Shown one piece after another: positions 7,520-16,913 of a stretch of 64,000 nucleotides of DNA (positions within the stretch are counted from its first letter, which is position 1; every line of letters begins with the position of its first letter). The translations under genes were made by a program, and so were the position numbers. Source of the stretch: HK1 sp965204915 (GTDB lineage: Bacteria > Pseudomonadota > Gammaproteobacteria > HK1); assembly GCA_965204915.1 (NCBI GenBank), contig OZ242023.1:5084001-5148000 (forward strand), in the 5' to 3' direction. Under the pieces are notes generated by a model. It did no database searches and was not told the origin of the DNA. It saw nothing but the letters and a program-made list of their open reading frames with translations.

Positions 7520-9148
7520 AATTCCCGCTAACGTGCTCCATCGTTGCGTATGGCGGGTCGGACCCGTGACCACCGGAGGTCATGCAACCGAGAGGCAGAC
7601 ATCCCCCTCGCGGCGTCGCGCGATGTCTCTCAACGGCTACCTGTCCCCTGAAGCTCCTCCCCGTCGCACACTCCGGCCCCGGCGAGGGCCGCTATGACGT
7701 GTCATAGAGCACCATCTCGCCCCGGTATCCGAACGCAATCGCTTGGTACAACGTCTCCCAATCCGCCACGGGGAAGGTCAGGAACAGCCTGCGTACCTTG
7801 TCCCAGAAGTAGCGCGGGCGCTCGGCCTTGACCCGTGCCTTGACGAACAACGTGCAGCTACGCTGCTGGACCTGGTCGATGAGGAAGGCCAGCATCATCA
7901 GATAGGCAAACACCGTCGCCAGATGCTTGTGGCCGTGCCCAAAGTTGTGCTCGAAGCGGTAGCCTTGGTTCTTCAGGGTGTTGAAGGTCTCGTTCTCGAT
8001 GCGCCAGCGCGCCCGCCCGGCGCGCATCATCTCCATCACGGTCGATTCCTCGATGGGCAGGTCGCTGACCCATGCGAAGTGCTGCTCCTTGCCGTTGGGG
8101 CGCCTCTCCCAGTACTCCAGGAAGTTCACCTCCAGCTCGAAGTGCGTGTCGTTGAGCGCCACGCCGTTGAGGAAGCGGAAACGGTGGTGGATGCCCTGCT
8201 CATCGGTGTGCTCGACATGCTTCACCGCACCGGGCCCCAGCCGCTGGGTCGCCTCCACCCACTCGAACAGCGCCTCGTGGTCGGCACGCTTCGCCCCCAA
8301 CAGGAACCGCAGGCCCAGCCCCTTCAGGTGCTTGATGTGCGGTCCGTTCGACGCCAACCCGTCCTCCACCACCAACAGCTTCAGATGCGGGTGCTCGCGG
8401 CGCACGTCGCTCAGCAACCGCTTCGCCGCGTTGCGCTCACAGTCGTTCTTCTTCGCCCCGTCCCCCTTCACGATCGGCTCCGGCGCCAAGGCGAAGACCT
8501 CGCGCTTGTCCGGATGCACCAGCACCGCCCCCAGCATCTGGTGGTAGTACGTCGTGCGACCGTCTCGATGGTGCTTCTCGCAGCACTGCGCGCAATGCAC
8601 GCGCGAGGAGGAGTAGTAGCCCGTCCCGTCCACCGACAGCACATAGTGCCCGTCCAGGCAGGTGAACCCCTCCAACCCCTTCCCTCGCTGCAACAACGTA
8701 AACACGCGCTTGAACACCGCACGCAACTGGCGCGGGTCCACCTCGTCGAGACGCTCGCGCAACGCCGTGTCGCACGGGGCACGCTTGATGCCGTACAGAC
8801 GCCGCAGATTCTCCCGGACCAGCTCGTCGGTCCTCGCATCGTGGTCGAACTGAAGCAGCGACGGGTACTTCAACCCGAACACCGCCAACCCCGACATCAG
8901 GCACTCGGCCAGGCAAAACCTCCGGCCTCGTACCGGGTCGTCCAGCTCCTCGAAGCAGGCGCGCACCTCGCGCAGCAGCCCCGGCGCGCTCAATCCCTTC
9001 CTCAACCGCCGCTTGGCCATGACATCTCACCTGTCGCTGGCGAATAGGCGGCTATCATGCTGATATTGAGAGAAAAGTCTACGAAAACATTTTCCTCCTG
9101 CCTCCTCAACACCCGGTTTTTCCTAAGAAATTCCAGTTAGCGGGAATT
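7520..9148 (-). mobile_element. IS4-like insertion sequence, about 1.63 kb
   Basis: A single transposase gene (7692-9020) lies between a 13-bp perfect inverted repeat: AATTCCCGCTAAC at 7520-7532 and its reverse complement at 9136-9148. That gives a compact element of normal size for an IS with a DDE transposase of about 440 residues. I could not see a clear target-site duplication in the immediate flanks, so the exact ends may differ by a few bases. It separates the VapBC locus from the glycan island. Confidence 0.65.
7692..9020 (-). CDS. DDE transposase, IS4-like
   Basis: A 442-residue intact transposase. Likely catalytic acids are Asp131 in LSVDGTGYY, Asp220 in LLVVEDGLASN and a Glu at about 342-344 within RWRIENETFNTLKNQGY, which resembles the Y-R-E-K signature of IS4-type enzymes. 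A Cys/His-rich stretch (VHCAQCCEKHH, about residues 141-151) follows the first Asp and may bind metal. The reading frame is complete from ATG to stop, so the element may still be active. Assignment to IS4 rather than a neighbouring IS group is by motif only. Confidence 0.85.
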   Translation of the reverse strand: MAKRRLRKGLSAPGLLREVRACFEELDDPVRGRRFCLAECLMSGLAVFGLKYPSLLQFDHDARTDELVRENLRRLYGIKRAPCDTALRERLDEVDPRQLRAVFKRVFTLLQRGKGLEGFTCLDGHYVLSVDGTGYYSSSRVHCAQCCEKHHRDGRTTYYHQMLGAVLVHPDKREVFALAPEPIVKGDGAKKNDCERNAAKRLLSDVRREHPHLKLLVVEDGLASNGPHIKHLKGLGLRFLLGAKRADHEALFEWVEATQRLGPGAVKHVEHTDEQGIHHRFRFLNGVALNDTHFELEVNFLEYWERRPNGKEQHFAWVSDLPIEESTVMEMMRAGRARWRIENETFNTLKNQGYRFEHNFGHGHKHLATVFAYLMMLAFLIDQVQQRSCTLFVKARVKAERPRYFWDKVRRLFLTFPVADWETLYQAIAFGYRGEMVLYDTS

Positions 9149-9251
9149 GCTGTCGGACGGGAGAGGATGCGCCAAATGCCTTTATTTCTAGGATCAAATG
9201 GCGAAAAGGGTAAGAATGGCTACGATTTCGAGAATTGGCGAGAATCAGCGT

Positions 9252-9274
9252 CCTGGGTTTCCGGAAAACCCGGG
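9252..9274 (-). terminator. Hairpin downstream of the sulfotransferase operon
   Basis: A 9-bp stem (CCTGGGTTT with AAACCCGGG, one G-U pair) and a five-base loop lie 41 bases beyond the stop of the sulfotransferase gene, in the right place to end the leftward operon. There is no strong U tract, so termination may be weak or Rho-assisted. Confidence 0.4.
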
Positions 9275-9314
9275 GCGGTTCACTTTGCCGACGGAATTCG
9301 TGGGTGGGTTCGGG

Positions 9315-10412
9315 TCAGGCGATATGCCCGACGGACCAAGCTTGCAATTCATGGTGCAGCTCGATGGCGGCGTCGAGCAGGTTCCGATCAATGTCCAGTA
9401 TATCGGCATCGTAGCGGACCGGGGCGCGGATCCGGCCGGCAAGGGCGGCCGGGTCCGTGGATGCATCGATGCCGGCCGCGGCTCCGATGCGTCGCAGGAT
9501 CGAGGCAGGATCGGCACAGAGCGCATCGTAGTCGACGAACACGACGTGGCCGCAGAGATTGGCGAGGACGTGCGCGTAGGCCGCGCACCAGTACCGGAGC
9601 CAGAAATTCGCGCCCTGTGGAGGATCCACGTCCCCACCGCGCAACCAGTGGCCGAAGTCGATCGGGCGGAGGTCCGCGCCGAACTCGAAATGGCCGACGT
9701 CCGCCATGTACCGCCGGGCAAACGGATCGGCGGCGTGCAGATCCAGGAAGTTGAGGTGCTGGCGCAACATGGAAGCGGCGTGGTCGAGCGGATTGCGGAA
9801 TGCGACGAGGATGACCGCATCGGGAAACAACCGGACGATTTTGGGAATGCGGGCCAGATTGGCGTTGTTCTTCGAGAGGTAGCGGAGCGCACCCGGTCTC
9901 TGCGCCCTCCGCAGGGCGATCATCTTTGCGACGTGGGTTCTGATGAAGGGCTCGAACTCCCCATGAACGTCCTCGTCGCCCGCCGCCCACACAGCGATGC
10001 GATCCTCGAGATACCTGTCCTGCCAGAACGCGCGCCACACGACTTCCTCGAACGCCTCGGGGCTGTCGAAGCCGATGGTCATGCCATCGCCATGGGCGCG
10101 CTCGACGGCGACGTGGGGAGCGTGAAAGGGGAGCGTGACGGCGTTCCAGAAGAGGGGAACGAGCAGAAACGGCATGTTCCGATAGGTATGCGTGGCGAAC
10201 AGATCCAGCGAATCGAGCGTCTCCAGCAGGAGCGTGGTGCCCGCCCGGGGCAGCGCGGTGATGAACACCGGCCGGTCGATCTCGATACCCGCCAGGCGCC
10301 GGGCGCAGAGGCGGTCCTCGACGTCGGCCAGAGCCTTCTGTACCTCGAAGGAGGAAAAAGCCAGGCGATGCAGGAGCCGGTCCAGCCTGGAGTAGCGCTC
10401 CCGGTACCGCAT
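9315..10412 (-). CDS. Sulfotransferase family protein
   Basis: A 365-residue PAPS-dependent sulfotransferase. The 5'-phosphosulfate loop is FITALPRAGTT (residues 50-60), and the 3'-phosphate site is formed by the VILVAFRNPLDHAASML region with its Arg and Ser. The GHWLRGGDVD and FWLRYW segments are typical of the Sulfotransfer_3 type group. It would transfer sulfate from PAPS to a hydroxyl of a glycan or small molecule. It starts two bases after the stop of the small membrane protein gene and is the last gene of the leftward glycan operon. Much longer upstream in-frame starts run antisense-like through neighbours and were not used. Confidence 0.82.
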   Translation of the reverse strand: MRYRERYSRLDRLLHRLAFSSFEVQKALADVEDRLCARRLAGIEIDRPVFITALPRAGTTLLLETLDSLDLFATHTYRNMPFLLVPLFWNAVTLPFHAPHVAVERAHGDGMTIGFDSPEAFEEVVWRAFWQDRYLEDRIAVWAAGDEDVHGEFEPFIRTHVAKMIALRRAQRPGALRYLSKNNANLARIPKIVRLFPDAVILVAFRNPLDHAASMLRQHLNFLDLHAADPFARRYMADVGHFEFGADLRPIDFGHWLRGGDVDPPQGANFWLRYWCAAYAHVLANLCGHVVFVDYDALCADPASILRRIGAAAGIDASTDPAALAGRIRAPVRYDADILDIDRNLLDAAIELHHELQAWSVGHIA

Positions 10413-10414
10413 GG

Positions 10415-10663
10415 TCAGCCGGTCGGCGCCGGCGGCGGGGCGTCGTCCGGATTCTTCCTTGCCCGCCGCGCCCTCCATTTGCGCCGCATCTGCTTGATGG
10501 GGTACCACACGAGGCCGGCGAACATGACGAGCGCGGCGCTGCCCACGGCCAGCAGGGCGCCGATGGACGCCAGCCCTGCGCCGGGGCCGATGTATGCCGC
10601 GACGACGCCCGGAGGCGCACTGCCGCCGGATGCGGCGAATCCCGTGATCGTTTCGATCGTCAC
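10415..10663 (-). CDS. Small membrane protein with YIGPGAG motif
   Basis: An 82-residue protein starting with GTG, which overlaps the stop of the upstream gene (GTGA). It has a short Gly/Ser-rich lead, the motif AYIGPGAG at about residues 23-30, one long hydrophobic segment to about residue 53 (ending LVWYPI), then a strongly basic tail (KQMRRKWRARRARK) and a Pro-rich end. Small proteins with this IGPGAG-TM-basic-tail layout recur next to glycan and phosphodiesterase/sulfatase-type genes in proteobacteria, from general familiarity; their function is unknown. The basic tail predicts a cytoplasmic C terminus. It may tether or regulate the adjacent sulfotransferase. Confidence 0.65.
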   Translation of the reverse strand: MTIETITGFAASGGSAPPGVVAAYIGPGAGLASIGALLAVGSAALVMFAGLVWYPIKQMRRKWRARRARKNPDDAPPPAPTG

Positions 10664-12132
10664 TCCCCCACTCCATTGCCGTCGATGTATTGCACGCTCC
10701 GTAATTTATGAAGATACGGCCATCCTCTGGCCTTCCTCTCCCCGGAGGGCACCGGGTGGTACGGTTTGGTGAGTACGGTGAGGACCGCGCCGTCGGCGAG
10801 CCGGACTTCGACGACCCTCCCTTCCCCCGCGAACACCACGACGACCCGGCGGCGATCCGGGGAAAGAGAGATCTGTCCTCCGATGGGTGAAAGCAGATCT
10901 TGCAGATGCCCGGGGGTCGCGCCGTTCGGAAAGACGGTGTGCTCCGTCCCCTCCGCCACATCGACCAGGAGCAGCCGGGACGGGCCGTGGACGCCATCTC
11001 CCCCCTGGTTGTCGAGCATCAGGAACTTCGTCCCTTCGAGCTGCATGACACTGTGCTGCCAGAAGAAAGTGCCCCGTACCAGCCGCTTCAGCCGACGGTC
11101 GTCCCGGTCCAGGATGCCGAACGCATTCAGGTTCCGGAGGGAGACCACCAGATCACCCGCTTCGATACCGGACACGCCGCCGGCGTCTTCCCGCACCTGG
11201 TGGACGTAGTTGAGATGCGTCGGGTCGCAGGGAATATTGCGAGACAGCAGCAAACGCCCGTACGGAGACTCGACGAGCGCGTCGAACACGGAGATCTCTT
11301 CGAGCAGCCGCCCTTCCCCGTCGACGACGTGCACGAAGTCGAGAAGGGGGCGATCACAATGCAGGACCCAGACGGGGCGGCGTTTCCCCGTTGGATACCG
11401 GGCTCTGATTGGCCCTTCGCCAATCCTCATGCCGGGGATCAGCGCGACGTCGCCATCGATCAGGTGCGGGAAGTGATGGCTGTAGTCCCGGCGGTACCAG
11501 ACCACCCTGCCATCCCGATCGATGCGCGCCACCCCGCCTCCGTACGGAAAAGCGTGCCTGAAATGGAAGGTGACCAGGAGATCACCGTTCGCATATCGGG
11601 ACACGCCGACCGGGTAGGCATGGCGGGAGAACCGGAACCCGAGCGCCGTCTCGTAGGGAAGGTCGGCGATGGCCGGGGCGTTCGCGATTTCATCGGGACG
11701 GTACGGCCAGACATGGGCCACTTCCCCTCGTCCGGCGAACTCGATCGCGAAGCAGCTCGTGGCGCCGGGACAGTACCCGGAGAGAGCCGTGGTACCTCCC
11801 GCAACGAGGATCGGGTCGGCAAGGGCATCGGCGCCGATGAACTCGAAGCGAAGCGGCTCCCTCCTGCCGGGGGTGACGTCCGCGGAGGCCGCCCGGTGGA
11901 GAAGAGGATTCTCGGAGACGTGGATCTCGAACAGCTCCCGACCGGTCAGCCAGGCCGCCCGGAAGAGGCCGTGCGGAAACACCTTTTCCTTGTAGACGTA
12001 CATGCCGCCCACGAATGCCGCCGACATCAGGGCAACCACGAGCAGAAGCTGCGGCGCCCGGTCGAGGATTGCAACCAGCGGCCGGCGAAGCCCAGGCCGG
12101 ATTCGGGGGAAGGGGGAGGGCTTGCCGGTCAT
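10660..12132 (-). CDS. Arylsulfotransferase (ASST)-like membrane-anchored protein
   Basis: A 490-residue protein with an N-terminal membrane anchor (about residues 27-47, APQLLLVVALMSAAFVGG) and a large domain with beta-propeller-like repeats. Segments such as DRDGRVVWYRRDYSHHFPHL, DPTHLNYVHQV, GTFFWQHSVM and KFLMLDNQGGDGV resemble the ASST family, PAPS-independent sulfotransferases that work outside the cytoplasm with aryl sulfate donors. I see the family layout but cannot confirm the catalytic histidine, so it could instead be a non-enzymatic propeller. Its start overlaps the upstream gene by ATGA and its stop overlaps the next gene by GTGA. Together with the PAPS-type enzyme downstream it points to a sulfated product. 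Confidence 0.65.
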   Translation of the reverse strand: MTGKPSPFPRIRPGLRRPLVAILDRAPQLLLVVALMSAAFVGGMYVYKEKVFPHGLFRAAWLTGRELFEIHVSENPLLHRAASADVTPGRREPLRFEFIGADALADPILVAGGTTALSGYCPGATSCFAIEFAGRGEVAHVWPYRPDEIANAPAIADLPYETALGFRFSRHAYPVGVSRYANGDLLVTFHFRHAFPYGGGVARIDRDGRVVWYRRDYSHHFPHLIDGDVALIPGMRIGEGPIRARYPTGKRRPVWVLHCDRPLLDFVHVVDGEGRLLEEISVFDALVESPYGRLLLSRNIPCDPTHLNYVHQVREDAGGVSGIEAGDLVVSLRNLNAFGILDRDDRRLKRLVRGTFFWQHSVMQLEGTKFLMLDNQGGDGVHGPSRLLLVDVAEGTEHTVFPNGATPGHLQDLLSPIGGQISLSPDRRRVVVVFAGEGRVVEVRLADGAVLTVLTKPYHPVPSGERKARGWPYLHKLRSVQYIDGNGVGE

Positions 12133-14201
12133 CCGGGGGGTCTCGCCATCGGCGGAGCAGGGCGTCTTCGGCGCCGAGCCGCTCGCCGGCCGGCGGCCGG
12201 AACGGCAGGCCGCCGCCGCAGAATAGCACCTTGCGGGTGCCGGCGGGGCCGCCCCCTGTCGTCGAAGGCCACCTCCACGCTCCAGTGGACCTGCTCCCCT
12301 GTCCGCTGGCCCGTCAGCAGGCGGGCGAGGGGATACGCCGGCAGCGAGACGGCCGACACGCACTTCCCGCCGATCGTTTCCGGCCGGAATCCCAGGCCGC
12401 GGTCGAAGCCGTTCCTTGCGCGGTGGGCCGGCAGGTCGTCCATGTCCCGCGGGATACTGCGCACGAAGAACCGCCGCTCCAGCTCCGACGGCGTACATCG
12501 GGCCTTGGTGAAGATCAGCTTGCCGTCGTCCAGCCAGACGTCGAAGACGGATCGGGAGAGCAGCTCGCCCCTCGCGGTGTGCGGCGCCGGATGGCCGGGG
12601 TCGCGCAGCAGCGACCGGAGCGCCGGCGGAACGTCCCGCGTGACGTTCTGGCGTTGCCACTCCACGGGCAGGTCCACCAGGGTGGTGTACGCCACCTGCT
12701 CATGCCGAAACGCACCGGGCCGCTGGAACCCTCGCGCCAAATCGGTCAGCGGCGCGGGGAGCCCCACCGCCAGTGCGGCCGCGAGCCCGGCCAGGGCGAG
12801 GCGGCGACGCCCCCCGGTGCGGAGGATCGAGCCCCCCTGCCCGACGACGGTGTGGGCGCAGAACCAGGCAAGCAGGATCAGCGCCGGCATCGCCCCCCGC
12901 TTCAGCAGGTCGTTCGCAAGGCCATAGCGGTAGAGCGGCAGAAGCAGCAGCGTCGCAACGCCGGCGATGAAGAAGGGCTCCCGGCGCAGCCCGGGCCGCA
13001 CCACGCACAACAGGAGGGCCAGCAACGCGAACTCCGAGACGTACAGCACCGGCAGCCTGATCGCCGCCTTTCGCCGGCCGATCTCCTCCCACAGCCAGCC
13101 GCTGGGGAAGTCCAATGCTCCGGAAGCCAGGTACGCGGCCACCAGCATGGCGAGAGGCCCGGCCAGAAGGAGGTTGGGCCAGCGCAGGAACGGTCGGAGG
13201 CCGTTCTCCCGGAGCAGCACGGCGACGAAGGGCAGCAGGCCCACGGCGACGAACGCCGACCAGAACGGCGCCGCGGCAAGCAGGACCCCGCTCGCCGCCA
13301 GGAACCTGGACCGGCCCCGCAGGTGCAGGCACAGCAGGGCGTACAGGCCGGCGGGAATGAAGTGCTGGGGCGTCCACATCAACGTCAGCGTCGGGGGCTC
13401 CAGGTCCGGCAGGCTTGCCCCTCGCCACCAGTGGAACGCTTTTTCCCCGGCGTCGCCTTCGACGATGGGCGCAATCCAGTCCCAGCCCACGAGCACCGCC
13501 ACGCGCAGGAGGTCCATGCCGCCGAAGAAGATGAGTATCGCGACCGCGCCGGCGGCCTCCCAACCGCGGCAGCCACGGGCGAAGAGCACCAGGATGAGCG
13601 CCACCCCGGCCCAGGTCCACAGCGGGACGGCCCAGTCCAGGGCCGCCGGCCCCAGCCACCGGGCGGCGAGCCCGGGCACCATGTGCCATCCCAGGTAGTA
13701 GCGCAGCAGGGTTGGCGCCGTATCCTCGCGCTACGGCAGATAGGCGGCGAGATGGTCGGGCAGGTACGGGGGCCAGGGATGGCGGCCGAGGTCGAGCAGC
13801 ATGGTGCGGTGCTCATACCAGTCGCCGTTCTGCAAGTCGAAGAAGCCGCCGGCGGCCGTCACCATCACCCAGCAAAGGGCCGCCGCGACCGCCACGGCCG
13901 TGGCCGCGGAGGGCCGGGGCGTCCGGGCGCCCGTCCAGGTGTTCCCTGGAGTCGGCCCGGCCGGGGCCGCGCCCGCTTTCGGGCGGCGGAGCGGCTCGCA
14001 AGCGGGCAGTCGCCCTTCGCGAAAGCCGCCCCCGAACGTATGCCGGAGGCCGCAGCACAGCAGCGCGACGGCAGGAACGCCGAACCACCACTCGAACCAG
14101 CCCACCAGCCAGACCCCCACGGGCAGCAGCAGGTAGGCGATGCGGCAGCGGCAGCCCCGGCGCCGCCGGCGGTGCCGGCGGCGTTGGTTCGCGCCGCCCA
14201 T
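12129..14201 (-). pseudogene. Multi-pass membrane protein of the glycan operon, interrupted by an in-frame amber codon
   Basis: Two reading frames on the minus strand, 13731-14201 (156 residues) and 12129-13682 (517 residues), are in the same phase and separated only by a TAG at 13731-13733. Reading through gives PDHLAAYLP-stop-REDTAPTLLRYYLGWHMVPG. The sequence after the stop (LRYYLGWHMVPGLAARWLG) is typical of the second helix of large polysaccharide-associated membrane proteins, so this was one gene of about 690 residues with roughly ten hydrophobic segments and a soluble C-terminal part. It may be a nonsense pseudogene, a read-through gene or a sequencing error. An internal restart at ATG 13682 could give a shortened protein. 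The end overlaps the ASST-like gene by ATGA. Confidence 0.65.
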
Positions 14202-14485
14202 GCCGAAAGGAAGGCGCCGGGTTCCGGCTCCCGGCCGCCGCGCTTCCTTGCGGCGGCATGGGTGGGGGGCGGCGGAGCGGGCGGTTCATGCAATGCCTCC
14301 ACGTTGGCGCGGGAGCGCGGTCCTTGAAGTGTTCCTTGCCTGCCATATCATAAGTCGATCCCCCGAGGGCCGAGCCGACCACCGATCCCGATGCTGCGAA
14401 GGTCCGGCCGCTTGCCGCGTGGCGACGTTGCGCGACGGTTCGAGCCGGGCGCCGGCTCGCCAGGCGGGGCGCCGGGAGGGCGCCG

Positions 14486-15538
14486 GTGCGTGTAGCCCAC
14501 TTCATCATCACGAGGTTCTGCGTGCGCGGCGGCCGGTGGCTGAAGCACGTGGACGGCCCCTGGTTCAGCGCCGTGAACCCCCTGAGGCCGCGCAACGTAG
14601 ACTTCCGCCTGAAATTGCTGGAAACGACCTGCCTGCCGGGTGTGCTGTCGCAGACCAACCGGAACTTCACGTGGGTACTGGTGGTGGATGCGGATCTGGA
14701 CCGGCGGGCGAAGCAGCGCCTGGAGGAGCTGACCCGCCGCGCCGGCAGGGTGTGGTTGCAGGAGTATCGCGCCGGCGCCCCGGCCGGGTATGAAAGGCTC
14801 GGCTGGCTCGAGCCCCTGATGGATGGCCGTCCGGACTTCGTGCTCACCACGCTGAACGACGACGACGCGCTGCCGCGCCGTTTCGTGGAGACCGCGCAGT
14901 CGCACGTCGCCGAGCTCGCTCGGGAAGGCCGGCTGCCGCCCTACAAGATCATCGGCAACAAGTCCGCGGTTCATTGGCACATGGCGTTCACGCGCAAGGC
15001 GCCGCTGGGTTGGGCGTCGCCCTGGCGCGTTCGAAGCATGACGGTGCCCGCGTGCGGGTTTTCGTTGCTCTGCCGGTATCCCGCGTTCGACTTCAGCATC
15101 CTCGGCTTGCAGCATCATTGGGCGGAAAGCTATTTCGACTTCAGGGCCCGGCCCCCGGTGAGGAACGTCGAGATTCTTCGCCGCCTGCTTCTGGAAGCGG
15201 CTCGGGACGCCCGCGTCGGACGCATCCCCACCAATGCCGACGGGTTCTTCGACGCCAGCGCGGCCGGCGCCGCGGTGGTCACGGATCACGGCGGGAACCA
15301 GATGCCCTGGCAGCTTACCGCCGGGGCGGACCGCGACCTCCGTCCCGTGCTCGGCGCGCACACCTTCCCCGACGTTTGCATCGACTGGGACGCGACACGA
15401 AGCTACGCCGGGCACTTCGGCGGCTGGCGCCTGGCGATGCGCCGCGCCGAGTCCGCGTTGTACGGCCGCAAGGGCGCGCGCATCGAAGCCCTCCGCGCCT
15501 CGATGCGCAGGGTGTCGTCACCCCCGTCGAACCGTTGA
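14486..15538 (+). CDS. Putative rhamnosyltransferase / glycosyltransferase
   Basis: A 350-residue protein starting with GTG after a good GGAGGG ribosome site. The N terminus MRVAHFIITRFCVRGGRW, the segment QTNRNFTWVLVVDADLD and the acidic LNDDDALP motif match the putative rhamnosyltransferase family (Pfam Rhamno_transf). Asp-rich motifs would hold the metal and nucleotide sugar. It probably uses dTDP-rhamnose supplied by the rfb genes at the left edge. It is the first gene of the rightward arm, divergent from the sulfation operon with about 285 bases between the two. Confidence 0.75.
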   Translation: MRVAHFIITRFCVRGGRWLKHVDGPWFSAVNPLRPRNVDFRLKLLETTCLPGVLSQTNRNFTWVLVVDADLDRRAKQRLEELTRRAGRVWLQEYRAGAPAGYERLGWLEPLMDGRPDFVLTTLNDDDALPRRFVETAQSHVAELAREGRLPPYKIIGNKSAVHWHMAFTRKAPLGWASPWRVRSMTVPACGFSLLCRYPAFDFSILGLQHHWAESYFDFRARPPVRNVEILRRLLLEAARDARVGRIPTNADGFFDASAAGAAVVTDHGGNQMPWQLTAGADRDLRPVLGAHTFPDVCIDWDATRSYAGHFGGWRLAMRRAESALYGRKGARIEALRASMRRVSSPPSNR

Positions 15539-15608
15539 AGGCGCTCGCGCACCGGCGGCGCTGCCGGCCCACCTCCGGGAAGAAGGCCTTCGCTGCCAAG
15601 GAGGACGG

Positions 15609-16913
15609 ATGAAGATGAGGGCGGGGGGGGGGGGGGGGGGGGGCGTCGAGCCGCGCCGGTGGGTCCGCGTCCTGCGCCTCCTCGGGTGGAACGTCCTGCT
15701 GCTCACCACCGGGCTCGCCCTGATCGCGGCGGCCGGCGAGGCTTGGCTGCGGCTGACCAAACCGATCATGCACCGCTTCGAATCCCGGTCGTTCGTTCCC
15801 GGGGTGGGGATGCTGAACGAACCCGGCTTGGAAGTGCGCTGGACGGACTGGTCGGAGTTCTGGACGGTCTCCCGGGCCAACCGCTGGGGCTTCCTCGACC
15901 GCCCGCCACCGTCCCCGGAGCGGACCGCGGCGGGTTGCCACGTCACCTTGATCGGCGACTCCTTCGTGCAGGCGAGAGAGGTCCCCATCGCGGACAAGGT
16001 CCAGGTCCGGCTCGAAGACCTCGCCCGGCGGCGCCTGCCTCACCTGGACGTCACCACCTCGGCCTTCGGCATCGGCGACACCGGGCAGGTGAACCAGTTG
16101 CCGTTCTACGACCATTACGCCCGGCGCCTGCACCCCAAGCTGCTGGTGCTGGTATTCGTCCCGAACGACTTCTCCGACAACTCCCTGGTCCTGAAAGCGT
16201 TGCAGAGAGGGTACGATCCGGACCGGCAGCCGTGGGCCACGGCGGTGCGCGGTGCGGACGGCGGCTTCGTGTTGCGTCCACCCGACCCGGAATACGGCAG
16301 GTTCCTGCTCGACGATATCTGGACGACGCCCTCCCATCGGACCCTGACGTGGATGGCGCGGCGATCCTGGTTCGTCTGGCGGGTAGCACGGAAGCTCGGC
16401 GTCGTGACCCTCTGGCGTCCCAGGTCCCCACTCTCGGAGAGGCAACGAATGCGCGAACTGCTGAGCCGGCGTCCGGGCTATGGATGGCTGGGCGATCCAC
16501 GGCTCGATCGGTATCTCATGAGGAGTCGGAATTTCACCTGGGTGTTTGCCGAGGAGGATCTGCTGCCGCCCGTGTTCTCCGAGGCACTGGCGGCCACGGG
16601 GTTCGCGCTCGACGAGTTCAAGGCGCGCGCGGAACGCGACGGCGCCACGCTGGTGATCCTGGCGACCCACCTCGCGGGGCTCAAGGAAGACCGACTGCTC
16701 GATCGTTTGCTCGTCCTGGCCGGGGCGCGCGGCATTCCCGTCATCGACCAGCACGGGTACGTCGTCCGCCAAGGCGGCGACCCACGCGCGGCGTCGTGGA
16801 GACGTGACGCCCATTGGACTCCCGCCGGCCACCAGTGGGCGGCGGAAGCCCTGTTCGAGTGGCTGGAGCAGCATCAGGAGGTCTGTGGAGTCCGAACGCC
16901 GCGAGCCGGGTAG
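15609..16913 (+). CDS. SGNH-fold membrane-anchored hydrolase/acyltransferase-like protein
   Basis: A 434-residue protein with one N-terminal TM segment (about residues 26-46) and an extracytoplasmic SGNH/GDSL domain. It has block I GDSF (VTLIGDSFVQA, about residue 116), the segment GIGDTGQVNQLPFY, and a late D-x-x-H motif in RDAHWTPAGHQWAA (about residue 398). AlgJ/AlgX-like proteins of this fold acetylate or deacetylate surface polysaccharides. AGGAGG precedes the ATG at 15609 by five bases. Codons 5-12 are made by an uninterrupted run of 21 G (15623-15643), so a slip of one or two bases would put the gene out of frame: a likely phase-variation switch. Confidence 0.78.
   Translation: MKMRAGGGGGGGVEPRRWVRVLRLLGWNVLLLTTGLALIAAAGEAWLRLTKPIMHRFESRSFVPGVGMLNEPGLEVRWTDWSEFWTVSRANRWGFLDRPPPSPERTAAGCHVTLIGDSFVQAREVPIADKVQVRLEDLARRRLPHLDVTTSAFGIGDTGQVNQLPFYDHYARRLHPKLLVLVFVPNDFSDNSLVLKALQRGYDPDRQPWATAVRGADGGFVLRPPDPEYGRFLLDDIWTTPSHRTLTWMARRSWFVWRVARKLGVVTLWRPRSPLSERQRMRELLSRRPGYGWLGDPRLDRYLMRSRNFTWVFAEEDLLPPVFSEALAATGFALDEFKARAERDGATLVILATHLAGLKEDRLLDRLLVLAGARGIPVIDQHGYVVRQGGDPRAASWRRDAHWTPAGHQWAAEALFEWLEQHQEVCGVRTPRAG
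15623..15643 (+). repeat. Homopolymeric G21 tract at the start of the SGNH gene
   Basis: Twenty-one consecutive G residues lie 14 bases into the coding sequence and encode a run of glycines between a five-residue lead and the first hydrophobic helix. Long poly-G tracts near the 5' end of surface-structure genes are classic slipped-strand contingency sites. The assembled length may itself be an average or a sequencing error. Confidence 0.85.

Noticed and set aside
7520..9148. Composite transposon carrying the VapBC or glycan genes
   Set aside because: Only one copy of the IS is present in the window; no second flanking copy was seen.
12129..13682. Independent 517-residue membrane protein gene
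   Set aside because: The upstream 156-residue frame is in phase and the residues just before its ATG are conserved-looking, so one interrupted gene explains both better.
15770..15790. tRNA-like T-loop GCTTCGAATCCC
   Set aside because: It lies inside the SGNH coding sequence and has no matching acceptor or anticodon arms.
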